The notes under the pieces: model-generated
What the model saw: the letters and a program-made list of their open reading frames with translations, nothing else
Database searches by the model: none
Told to the model about the DNA's origin: nothing
Shown here: positions 55,993 through 64,000 of the stretch, in pieces
Position numbering within the stretch: position 1 is the stretch's first letter
Layout of the letters: every line of letters starts with the position of its first letter
NCBI RefSeq assembly: GCF_010093045.1
Contig: NZ_CP048115.1
Coordinates: 3,596,001 to 3,660,000 of the forward strand
Reading direction: 5' to 3'
Source of the DNA: Mucilaginibacter sp. 14171R-50
GTDB taxonomy: Bacteria > Bacteroidota > Bacteroidia > Sphingobacteriales > Sphingobacteriaceae
DNA length: 64,000 bases
Translations under genes and position numbers: made by a program

Positions 55993-56020
55993 ATATCGAT
56001 GGGTTTAAACCCATCGATAT
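55993..56020 (-). terminator. 28-base perfect palindrome, likely terminator of the M1 peptidase gene
   Basis: Perfect symmetry around TTTAAA with arms ATATCGATGGG/CCCATCGATAT. Read on the minus strand it is followed by TTTTTATTAC, 21 bases after the peptidase stop. Confidence 0.6.
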
Positions 56021-56041
56021 GAATAGTTATTATGCCAATAT

Positions 56042-57641
56042 CTACTCCAATATCACCTTTTTGAAATACCAGCCATCGGCATCAATTACCGGGATGGTTT
56101 TACTTTCAATTGTAATTCCTTTTTTGGTTAAGGTCATCCGTTTAGTACCCGTATCAGTGGTTACATCTACCGGCAGGTCCATATCGATGTTTAGCAACAT
56201 GATCAGGTATTTATCACGCGGCCTGGCCTTCACACTTACTTCCAGTTTATTGGTAGTACGTAAATACATATCAAACAATGGTTTAAGCGATTTTCCGTAA
56301 GCTTTGCTGAAGTATTGCTCTACATCATCAGTAACATTCTGATGGTCGTAAGTATAATTAGCATCAGTCACAAAACCTTTAATGGTAGGGAAGAAGAGTG
56401 TATCGCCCATAACATATTGCAGCGTATGCATAAAGAAACCCCCTTTGGTGTAGATATCGTTGTTATAGGCCGATTCTTCGTCAATATCCTTACCCAACAC
56501 CAGCGGTTGTTTGTTCTGAATACCAAATGCCGTTTGTTTAAAATGGTTTATGTAGGCTTGCCTGCCTTCAAGATCAAGGTAGGGCAGGGCATCCGAATAA
56601 GTATCGATGCCTTCATGTATCCAATAATCGGCCCAATCGCGCGCTGTAACCTTGTTGCCCCACCATTCGTGGCCAAACTCGTGGAACATCAGCCAGTCGA
56701 AGTCCTCGCCGCCAACTTTGGTGTACCTGAACTTATTACCATAAGCTACCATGCTTTGGTGTTCCATACCCAGGTGGGGCGTTTCTACCATGCCCAGCTT
56801 TTCTTTAGCCCAGGGGTATTCGCCAAAGTATTTTTCTTTAGCATGTGCTGCTTTTATTACCATATCAATAAAATGCGGTGCTTTATCGGCATGGTATTTT
56901 AAAACATAAAACTGAACCGGAACTGTATTGCCCGCTACCGACTTATAGCTGCCTTTGGCAACGGTATAATTGCCGGCATTGAATACGATATTGTAATTAT
57001 TGATACTGTATTTGGTTTGCCAGTGATATGTAGCAGTGTTACCCTTTTTGCTTACCCCTTTCAGCAGCCCCGGCCCGGCAACAACAAGGTTTTTCGGAAC
57101 TGTTATCAACATTATCAGCGCCTTCATTAGGCTCATCGCTGGGATGGTCTTTACAGGGGTAAAATATTTTGCCGCCTGTGCCTTCGGCGGTTACGGCCAG
57201 CCATTGATGGCCGGTTGAATCCTGTGTCCAGGTGAAGCCATCGTCCCAGGGCGGATTTTTGGCAATGCGCGGCCGGCCGGCGTAAACAACCTTTATGCTT
57301 GCTTTACCGGCAGGCAGTTGTTTAGCCATGTTAATGGTAATTAATCCATTTTTGTGGTCAAATATCTCCTTTTTGCCGTTTACGGTTATCGCGCTCACAT
57401 GCAAGGAATCCATCAGGTCGAGCATCAGTACTTTGGTTGGCTGCGCCATGATGACATCTACAATGGTCGAACCGTCAACCGACTTTGTCGCGAAGTTGCA
57501 ATTTAACGCGATGGTGTAATGGCGAACATCCATAATGGCCTGCTCCGGCTTCAGCTTACCGCCCGATGTTTGTGCTTTTGCGCCAAAGCTTAGAGCAAGC
57601 AGGCACAGCGAAGTGAAAATAGTTCTTGAGTTTTTTTTCAT
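56042..57641 (-). pseudogene. M1-family aminopeptidase broken by a one-base frameshift
   Basis: Two overlapping frames together encode one M1 metallopeptidase. The N-terminal part (57641-57039) has a signal peptide and the beta-sandwich through YPCKDHPSDEPNEGA. The C-terminal part (to 56042) resumes with ITVPKNLVVAGPG and holds the zinc site HEFGHEWWGNK...WIHEG (HExxH-x18-E). Removing one base near 57112-57113 restores GADMLITVPKNL, a normal M1 reading. Either a real recent inactivation, a programmed shift or a read error. If intact it would be a periplasmic aminopeptidase. Confidence 0.82.
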
Positions 57642-57765
57642 CAGATAAGGAATGATCATGCGCTTAAAGATAAGTATGTACGACCTATTTACTTATGATA
57701 TATTTTGCAAAATTTTACAATTGATTAATCTACTGTACTTATTGGCGACCACATCAAATAATTTC

Positions 57766-58173
57766 CTATTCTGACGAGGTTTCGATAATTAAAGGCATAG
57801 AATATTGCACCCGTATGGTTTTGCCACCCGTTGTTGCGGGGCTCCATTTTGGTGAAGCCGCTGCTATGCGCAACACTTCTTTGTCAATTTCAGTATTATC
57901 TGAACTTCTTAAAATCCTGGCGTTTGTAAGTTTACCGTCTACTTCAATAAAAAAAGCTAATATTATTCTCCTTAAAGGTTTATCTATTTTAGGATGTTTT
58001 ATGTTTTTAGAAAAATATTTTAAAAGGGCTGCTTCTCCTCCCGGAAATTGCGGATCGTTAACAAAAACACAATTAGTTATAGTAGAAGATAAGGTGCTAT
58101 CCTTTTTTTGTGATTGAGAAAATGACCTGTCTGCTGCGAATAACAACGATACGAGAATCCAAAACGCTTTCAT
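57766..58173 (-). CDS. secreted TonB C-terminal-domain protein
   Basis: 135 residues. A signal peptide (cleavage near SFSQ) is followed by FPGGEAALLKYFSKNIKHP and FFIEVDGKLTNARILRSS, then KWSPATTGGKTIRVQYSMPL, as in TonB C-terminal domains of Bacteroidota. No membrane anchor or proline-rich linker, so it is not a complete TonB. It sits downstream of the prenyl synthase gene on the same strand, with a 10-base gap. Confidence 0.75.
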   Translation of the reverse strand: MKAFWILVSLLFAADRSFSQSQKKDSTLSSTITNCVFVNDPQFPGGEAALLKYFSKNIKHPKIDKPLRRIILAFFIEVDGKLTNARILRSSDNTEIDKEVLRIAAASPKWSPATTGGKTIRVQYSMPLIIETSSE

Positions 58174-58183
58174 TTATGACATT

Positions 58184-59158
58184 CTAATATTCCCTCATCA
58201 GCAACCCATCTGCAAAAGCGCGAAGGTATTGTTTACCTTCTTCCGGCAGGTTTATCTGTTCAAGCGCTTCAAAGGCTTGTGTAGCCTGTTCCTGCATTTC
58301 GTTTTCGGCATACTGGCGGATATTTACGTTATCATAGATAGCGGTTACAGCAGCCACTTTCTCTTCGGGGTTAAACTGTGTGAAGGTTATCCACCGGGTT
58401 AATTCTTCCGCGTCAGTACCTTTAGTTAATTCCAGCGCCTTTATCAGCAGGTATGTTTTTTTATTGGAAATAATATCGCCGCCAACCTGCTTTCCAAACT
58501 TTTCGGGGTCGCCGTAAACGTCCAAAATATCATCCTGCAGCTGGAAGGCTATGCCCAGGTGCTCGCCAAAATTGCACAGCAGGTCGGCATCTTTAATATC
58601 AGCATTGCCAATAAGCGCGCCTATTTTTAAGGCACCACCCAGCACCACAGCTGTTTTAAGGCGAATCATGCGCAAATACTCCTCGATATTGATGTTATTA
58701 CTGGTCTCAAAGGTCATATCCCACTGCTGGCCTTCGCATACACCGGCTGCTGTTTCATTAAAAATATCCAGGATCGTACGGAGTTTATCATCAGGTACCT
58801 GCATCATCAGTTCGTAGCCCTTTATGAGCATTACATCGCCAGATAATATAGCCACATTGTTGTTCCACTTTTCGTGAACGGTGGTTTTACCGCGCCTTTT
58901 TGGCGCGTTGTCCATAATATCATCGTGCATCAGCGTAAAGTTATGAAACACCTCTATCGCAAGCGCCGGGGGTATTGCAGCCTCCACATTCCCCCCAAAC
59001 AAATCGCAGGCCATCAGCAGCAGGGCAGGGCGCATACGCTTGCCGCCCAAAGCAAGTATATATTTAATAGGTTCGTATAATTCTGCCGGGTGTTCAGGAA
59101 ATTTCAGTTCAGACAAGGAGCGTGCGATCAAGGACTGCAGATCTTCAAGTTTTCTCAT
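58184..59158 (-). CDS. polyprenyl diphosphate synthase
   Basis: 324 residues from MRKLEDLQSLIARSL. First Asp-rich motif LMHDDIMDNAPKRRG, second QLQDDILDVYGD, as in trans-isoprenyl synthases; LALGGKRMRPALLLM is also typical. It condenses IPP to make medium-chain prenyl diphosphates for quinones or carotenoids. The frame to 59230 has no support and is dropped. Confidence 0.93.
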   Translation of the reverse strand: MRKLEDLQSLIARSLSELKFPEHPAELYEPIKYILALGGKRMRPALLLMACDLFGGNVEAAIPPALAIEVFHNFTLMHDDIMDNAPKRRGKTTVHEKWNNNVAILSGDVMLIKGYELMMQVPDDKLRTILDIFNETAAGVCEGQQWDMTFETSNNINIEEYLRMIRLKTAVVLGGALKIGALIGNADIKDADLLCNFGEHLGIAFQLQDDILDVYGDPEKFGKQVGGDIISNKKTYLLIKALELTKGTDAEELTRWITFTQFNPEEKVAAVTAIYDNVNIRQYAENEMQEQATQAFEALEQINLPEEGKQYLRAFADGLLMREY

Positions 59159-59239
59159 GTTTGTGGGGGCGAAGTGCGTAGAGTAAGGAGCGAAGCGTTT
59201 TAACCGCACCTCGCACCAACCTCCCGGCACTCGTAAGAT

Positions 59240-61378
59240 TTAATTATTTACTAATGAAAAGTCTATCTGTTTTTTGGTCAGGTCAACGTTTTTTACCCTA
59301 ATTTGCACCTCATCGCCAAGCTGGTAAACTTTCTTTTTACGCTGGCCGATAATGGCGTAATTTTTCTCGTCTAAAGTATAGAAATCATCGCTTATATCGC
59401 GCAGGCGTATCATACCTTCACATTTGTTATCAACTATTTCTACGTACATACCCCATTCGGTAACACCCGAAATGATACCGGAAAATACATTCCCAACCTG
59501 GTCTTTAAGATATTCGGCCTGTTTATATTTAACTGACGACCGTTCTGCATCTGCTGCTTTTTTCTCCATCTGCGAGCTATGCTTACACAATTCTTCGTAA
59601 TGCTCGGCATTGGCGCTTTGGCCGCCGGTAAGGTAATGTTGCAATAACCGGTGCACCATTACATCCGGGTAGCGGCGTATGGGCGACGTAAAGTGTGTGT
59701 AATGGTCGAACGCCAAACCGTAATGGCTGCTGCTTTTCGTGGTGTAAATTGCTTTAGCCATTGAGCGTATTGCCAGTTGAGTAAGTACGTTCTGCTCTTT
59801 TTTACCTTCTACATCTTCCATTAAAAAGTTAAGGGAGCGGGCGGTTTCCTTGTCAGATTTTGTATTTATCCGGTAGCCAAACCTTGCTGCAAACTGCGCG
59901 AAGTTTGCAAGTGCATCGGGCTTGGGCGTATCATGCACGCGGTAAACAAAGGTGTATTTATGCTTGCCTTTGCCCATTTTGCTTACATGTTCGGCAACCT
60001 TACGGTTTGCCAGCAGCATAAAATCTTCAATCAGCTTATGTGCGTCTTTCCGTTCCTTTACATAAACACCAATAGGCTTGCCTGTTTCATCCAGCTTAAA
60101 TTTAACCTCGGTAGTTTCAAAGCTAATGGCGCCCGCCTTAAACTTTCGTTCGCGCAGCTTGTGGGCAAGTGCGTTTAACTTTTCTATTTCTTCAATATAA
60201 TCGCCGGTTTTGGTCTCAATAACCTCTTGCACTTCTTCATAAGTAAAGCGCCTGTCAGAATGGATAACCGTTTTGCCAAACCATTGGTCAATAACGTTGG
60301 CATTATTATCTAATTCAAAAACTGCCGCAAAGCAAAGCTTGTCTTCTTTTGGGCGAAGCGAGCAAAGACCATTGGATAATCTTTCGGGCAGCATGGGGAT
60401 AACCCTGTCTACCAGGTACACTGATGTGCCGCGCTCATAAGCTTCCTTATCCAAAGCCGAATCGGGGATGATATAGTGCGATACGTCGGCAATATGCACG
60501 CCAACCTCGTAGTTGCCGTTATCCAGCTTTTTAAAGGATAGCGCATCATCAAAATCCTTGGCATCAAAAGGGTCGATGGTGAACGTCAGCACATCTCTGA
60601 AATCCCGGCGACCGGCAATTTCATCGGCAGTAATATCGCTTGATATCGCTTCGGCTTCGCGTTCAACCTCGGCAGGGAAGGATAGGGGGAAGCCATATTC
60701 GGCCAGTATGGCGTTCATCTCGGTATCGTTCTCGCCCTGTTCGCCCAGTACATATTTAATACGGCCAACCGGGTTTTTAGCGCCTGCCGGCCAATCGGTG
60801 ATCTCGGCTACCGCCTTTATGCCGTTCTTCGCACCGTTCAGTTCGCTCAGCGGGATAAAAATATCATGCATCATCTTCCTGTCGTCTGCCAGGAAAAACG
60901 CGTAATGTTCTGATAAACGCACAACACCCGTAAATTCCATTTTATGGCGATGCAATATTTCTATTACCTCGCCTTCTTTACGCTTACCACGGCTTTTGGC
61001 ATATACGTAAACCTTTACACGATCGCCGTTTAAGGCGTTACGCAGTTTACGGGGGGCAACGTAAATATCACTTTCAAATTCATCGTCGGTAACAATAAAT
61101 GCCGAACCGTCGTTTGTCAGGTCAACCTTACCCTCGATAAAGGTTTTCAGCTCAAGCAGCTGAAATTTACCGGGAGATATTTCTTTAAGTACACCTTTAA
61201 AGGCTTCATCTTTCAAAATATCAAGAATAACGCCGCGGGCGTCAGGGTCACGTACGTTTAATTTGGCTGAAACTTGTTTATGGTTTAACGGCGTATTACC
61301 GTTTTGTTCAAATATATCGAGCACCATTTGCGTGAGCACCTGGTTTATAGAAGATTTATTTTTTTTATTTTTTGACAT
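59240..61378 (-). CDS. rnr: ribonuclease R
   Basis: 712 residues. An N-terminal winged-helix domain is followed by two cold-shock domains and the RNB catalytic core with TIDPFDAKDFDDAL (the magnesium aspartates), then a C-terminal S1 domain (GIISGVTEWGMYVEI). It degrades structured RNA 3' to 5'. The prenyl synthase gene lies 81 bases downstream on the same strand. Confidence 0.95.
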   Translation of the reverse strand: MSKNKKNKSSINQVLTQMVLDIFEQNGNTPLNHKQVSAKLNVRDPDARGVILDILKDEAFKGVLKEISPGKFQLLELKTFIEGKVDLTNDGSAFIVTDDEFESDIYVAPRKLRNALNGDRVKVYVYAKSRGKRKEGEVIEILHRHKMEFTGVVRLSEHYAFFLADDRKMMHDIFIPLSELNGAKNGIKAVAEITDWPAGAKNPVGRIKYVLGEQGENDTEMNAILAEYGFPLSFPAEVEREAEAISSDITADEIAGRRDFRDVLTFTIDPFDAKDFDDALSFKKLDNGNYEVGVHIADVSHYIIPDSALDKEAYERGTSVYLVDRVIPMLPERLSNGLCSLRPKEDKLCFAAVFELDNNANVIDQWFGKTVIHSDRRFTYEEVQEVIETKTGDYIEEIEKLNALAHKLRERKFKAGAISFETTEVKFKLDETGKPIGVYVKERKDAHKLIEDFMLLANRKVAEHVSKMGKGKHKYTFVYRVHDTPKPDALANFAQFAARFGYRINTKSDKETARSLNFLMEDVEGKKEQNVLTQLAIRSMAKAIYTTKSSSHYGLAFDHYTHFTSPIRRYPDVMVHRLLQHYLTGGQSANAEHYEELCKHSSQMEKKAADAERSSVKYKQAEYLKDQVGNVFSGIISGVTEWGMYVEIVDNKCEGMIRLRDISDDFYTLDEKNYAIIGQRKKKVYQLGDEVQIRVKNVDLTKKQIDFSLVNN

Positions 61379-61596
61379 GTACAGATGTTTGTTGCTAAGG
61401 TACGAAATGGTACTTGTTTTATAGGAAAACCATTGTCAAACAATTTGATTACAGGTAATAGTTATGTAAAAATAGCTGGTTTTAGGCATTTCTGCGGAAG
61501 AAGGTATCAACGTACATCTTATCGCTTTGGCAGCATTTGCCGCCCTTGTTTAAGTATTTTTCTTAAACTCTAAAAATTGCATACATTTAGTGTGCA

Positions 61597-62904
61597 ATGG
61601 AAGCAAAAAACAACCCTAAAACCATCCGCGCCTGGGCCATGTTCGATTGGGCCAACTCGGCGTATAACCTGGTCATCACAACCACCGTTTTCCCTACATA
61701 TTATGTAATTATAACCGAAAACGCAGCTAACGGCAACCGGGTAAACTTTTTTGGTCATAGTTTTATAAACACAGCGCTTACCAATTATGCCCTGGCTGCA
61801 GCCTATATGGTTATGGTGCTTTTATTACCTATACTAAGCTCGATAGCCGATTATCGTGGCAACAAAAAAGTATTTATGCAATTTTTTACGCTGCTGGGTT
61901 CTTTAGCTTGTTGCGGTTTGTTCTTTTTTAACGCGCAGCGTATAGAGTGGGGGGTAATTTGTTTTGCACTGGCTGCCATTGGCTACGCCGGCGGATTTGT
62001 GTTTTATAACTCGTACCTCCCCGAAATTGCAACGCTTGATATGCAGGACAAGGTGAGCGCCAAAGGTTTTACTTACGGCTACATAGGCAGTGTGCTGTTG
62101 CAGCTTGTTTGCTTTGCCTTTGTATTAAGTCCCGGCACATTCGGTATAACAGATAAGGCACTTCCGGCACAAATTTCCTTTCTTTTAGTAGGTTTATGGT
62201 GGATAGGGTTCGCTTCCATTCCTTTTTCGGTACTGCCCAAGGGAAGCCCTAATGCGCTTACCCATCAGCATAACATTATTAAAGGCGGTTTTATCGAGCT
62301 GGGAAAGGTGTGGGTGAAGATAAAGAGTATGCCTTTGTTAAAACGGTATTTGCCGTCGTTCTTTTTTTACTCGATGGGCGTGCAAACCATTATGCTGGTT
62401 GCCACGGCGTTTGCCGCTAAAGAGCTTCATATGAAAACGCCGGAATTGATCGCTATCATCCTCATTATTCAGATCGTGGCTATTGGTGGGGCTACACTAA
62501 TGTCGCGCCTGTCAGACAAGTTTGGCAATGTAAGGGTATTAATATTTGTAGTATTTATGTGGATAGGCATTTGTATAGCAGCTTACTTTACCACTACATC
62601 AACCCAATTTTACATTATCGCGGTGATAGTAGGCCTGGTTATGGGTGGTATCCAGTCGCTTTCGCGGTCAACCTACTCCAAGTTTTTACCGCAGGACATC
62701 CCAGATACCGCCTCGTTCTTCAGCTTTTACGATGTTACCGAAAAACTGGCTATTGTGGGCGGTTTGTTCAGCTTTGGTTTTATTGAAGAGTTAACCGGCG
62801 ATATGCGCAACTCTACTTTGGTTTTGGGCTTATTCTTTGTTATAGGGCTGCTATTGTTGTTTTCTTTATTAACAACAGAACGGAAAGTTCAAAAAAATTC
62901 ATGA
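61597..62904 (+). CDS. UMF1/Atg22-type MFS transporter
   Basis: 435 residues, about twelve helices. It opens with IRAWAMFDWANSAYNLVITTTVFP, the UMF1/Atg22 signature, and has LLPILSSIADYRGNKK (motif A-like) and GGIQSLSRSTYSKFLP. The substrate is unknown; yeast Atg22 exports amino acids. It is followed 28 bases on by the LutA-like gene. Confidence 0.88.
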   Translation: MEAKNNPKTIRAWAMFDWANSAYNLVITTTVFPTYYVIITENAANGNRVNFFGHSFINTALTNYALAAAYMVMVLLLPILSSIADYRGNKKVFMQFFTLLGSLACCGLFFFNAQRIEWGVICFALAAIGYAGGFVFYNSYLPEIATLDMQDKVSAKGFTYGYIGSVLLQLVCFAFVLSPGTFGITDKALPAQISFLLVGLWWIGFASIPFSVLPKGSPNALTHQHNIIKGGFIELGKVWVKIKSMPLLKRYLPSFFFYSMGVQTIMLVATAFAAKELHMKTPELIAIILIIQIVAIGGATLMSRLSDKFGNVRVLIFVVFMWIGICIAAYFTTTSTQFYIIAVIVGLVMGGIQSLSRSTYSKFLPQDIPDTASFFSFYDVTEKLAIVGGLFSFGFIEELTGDMRNSTLVLGLFFVIGLLLLFSLLTTERKVQKNS

Positions 62905-62932
62905 CTTTAGCGCCGTTAATTTTAATGTACAG

Positions 62933-63661
62933 ATGACAATTGAATTATTTGTCCCGTGTTTTATAGATCAGTTGTACCCCGATACCGCTTTTAATACTGT
63001 AAAAGTGCTTGAAAAAGCTGGCTGTACTGTTAATTATAACCCCGAGCAAACTTGTTGTGGCCAGCCGGCATTTAATGCCGGTTTCTGGGATGAAGCCAAA
63101 ACCGTAGGCAGTAAATTCCTGAACGATTTTCATGAAGACAGCGTTATTGTATCGCCCTCAGCATCGTGCACGGGTATGGTACGCAATTATTATAACGACC
63201 TGTTTACCAATACCACATCGCATAATAAGTGCCGCAATATCCAAAGCAATATTTATGAACTGAGTGATTTTTTGGTGAACATATTACAGGTAGATTATTT
63301 CGGCGCCGAACTGGACGGCCGTGCGGTTTACCACGATAGCTGCGCCGGCCTGCGCGAATGCAAAATCAAAGACGAGCCCCGCCAACTGCTATCGAAAGTA
63401 TTGGGCCTGGAAATGGTGGATTTAAAAGATAATGAAACCTGCTGCGGCTTTGGCGGCACATTTTCGGTTAAGTTTGATGCCATCGCCACAGCTATGGCGC
63501 AGCAAAAGGTTGATAACGCACTTGCCGCAAAAGCTGACTATATCATCTCTACAGACGCGTCGTGCCTGCTGCATCTGCAAGGGTATATCGATAAAAACAA
63601 CCTGCCCATTAAAACTATCCACATAGCCGATGTGCTGGCGCATGGGTGGGGGAACGTGTGA
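62933..63661 (+). CDS. LutA/YkgE-type (Fe-S)-binding CCG-domain protein
   Basis: 242 residues with two CCG domains: CFIDQLYPD with CCGQPAFNAG, then SCAGLRECKIKDEPRQLL with CCGFGGTFS. In LutABC this subunit belongs to a lactate-utilisation oxidoreductase. LutB and LutC were not seen in the window, and the next gene begins only at 63872. The partner is therefore not determined. Confidence 0.88.
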   Translation: MTIELFVPCFIDQLYPDTAFNTVKVLEKAGCTVNYNPEQTCCGQPAFNAGFWDEAKTVGSKFLNDFHEDSVIVSPSASCTGMVRNYYNDLFTNTTSHNKCRNIQSNIYELSDFLVNILQVDYFGAELDGRAVYHDSCAGLRECKIKDEPRQLLSKVLGLEMVDLKDNETCCGFGGTFSVKFDAIATAMAQQKVDNALAAKADYIISTDASCLLHLQGYIDKNNLPIKTIHIADVLAHGWGNV

Positions 63662-63684
63662 TTTGAATTTAGCCGATCGCTACC

Positions 63685-63770
63685 CGTTGTTGCGTGCGAT
63701 GGTGTGGCATCATCTACAGGCATGCAGCCCCTTCGCTCTCGAGGATTGCGTCCGTAAGCCGCAATGAAGG
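63685..63770. repeat. degenerate palindromic repeat, copy R4
   Basis: Keeps the layout of R1-R3 (GTTGTTGCGTGCGAT at the left, GAGGATTGCGTCCGT and GCCGCAATGAAG at the right). About a third of the conserved end bases have changed. It lies 3' of the LutA-like gene. Confidence 0.6.
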
Positions 63771-63871
63771 GCGGAAACAATTTGCCGCAATTTACCCGCT
63801 AAGCTGTCCTAATTTGCCTCACAACGTAATGTTGCATTGGCTAAATTTGATCTGATAAATCAAAGCACTTT

Positions 63872-64000
63872 ATGAAAGCATTACGGGTACACTACACCAC
63901 CACCACGGCATTTGCACCGATAAACCAGGCCAACATCGCCGGCATCGTCAAAGAATTAAAAGAGCTGAACCATCCCGGCATTAAGTACAGCACATGGCTG
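63872..64000 (+). CDS. hypothetical protein, 3' truncated by window edge
   Basis: Only 43 codons are present, beginning MKALRVHYTTTTAFAPINQ. The start resembles short proteins of the dimeric alpha/beta-barrel (ABM-like) type, but this is a guess from few residues. No stop codon occurs before the window end. Confidence 0.45.
   Translation, partial: MKALRVHYTTTTAFAPINQANIAGIVKELKELNHPGIKYSTWL

Noticed and set aside
59159..59230. 24-residue extension of the prenyl synthase
   Set aside because: Composition is unlike the family and the standard start MRKLEDL is available at 59158.

Overview
The window looks like a chromosomal segment of a Bacteroidota bacterium, most likely Sphingobacteriaceae (Mucilaginibacter/Pedobacter-like). 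The reasons are a SusC/SusD outer-membrane pair, lipoprotein and TonB-type envelope genes, -7 promoter elements of the TAnnTTTG type in front of tRNA and ribosomal genes, little visible Shine-Dalgarno sequence, and many Bacteroidota-type small families. No rRNA, insertion sequence, prophage or CRISPR array was seen. Three tRNA genes are present: Leu-CAA, Leu-UAG and His-GUG.

Layout. 1-4.3 kb: a 5'-truncated APH-like kinase, then a likely operon of a HAD-IIA phosphatase, a GH43 arabinan-type hydrolase and a lipoprotein aldose 1-epimerase. 4.3-15.5 kb: a compact molybdenum-cofactor island. MocA-like and XdhC genes run left. moaA-moeA-moaC-mobA-moeB run right with overlaps. moaD-moaE run left. 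fdhD, a small DUF7009-like gene and an FdhF/YdeP-type molybdopterin oxidoreductase overlap one another and are probably translationally coupled. Together these genes make cofactor, mature it and feed it to the enzyme. 15.5-23.2 kb: envelope genes (DUF481, PAP2, acyltransferase), hscB, an orphan leaderless BtuF-like protein, two leucine tRNAs and katG. 23.2-28.9 kb: a three-gene SusC-SusD-DUF4397 operon. 29-38 kb: mixed housekeeping (ATPase, VOC, nucleotidyltransferase pair, exonuclease, PbpC, GT2, TrmN6, phosphoesterase, Fbp, RNase HI). 38-44.7 kb: a copper-type P1B ATPase, tRNA-His, a Bcr/CflA-type MFS pump with a TetR-like operator, and an Ada-type alkylation repair gene beside a gene whose product carries an Ada-like cysteine motif. 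45-50 kb: a leaderless amidase, a DUF2235 hydrolase, a DUF4112 membrane protein, a 2H phosphoesterase and dinB. 50-64 kb: ECF sigma factor with an overlapping membrane protein, DAACS symporter, rplU-rpmA, a frameshifted M1 aminopeptidase, prenyl synthase, RNase R, UMF1-type MFS, LutA-like protein and a 3'-truncated gene.

The main points for a second look are: the Ada/Cys-motif pair, which may be a split Ada; the degenerate MobB-MobA fusion; the coupled DUF7009 gene; a Ser-to-Asp change in the copper-site motif of CopA; the amidase/DUF2235/DUF4112 cluster; a dispersed palindromic repeat present in four copies; a TetR-like operator on the MFS promoter; and a one-base frameshift in the M1 peptidase. 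All family calls were made by eye from sequence motifs, without database searches.
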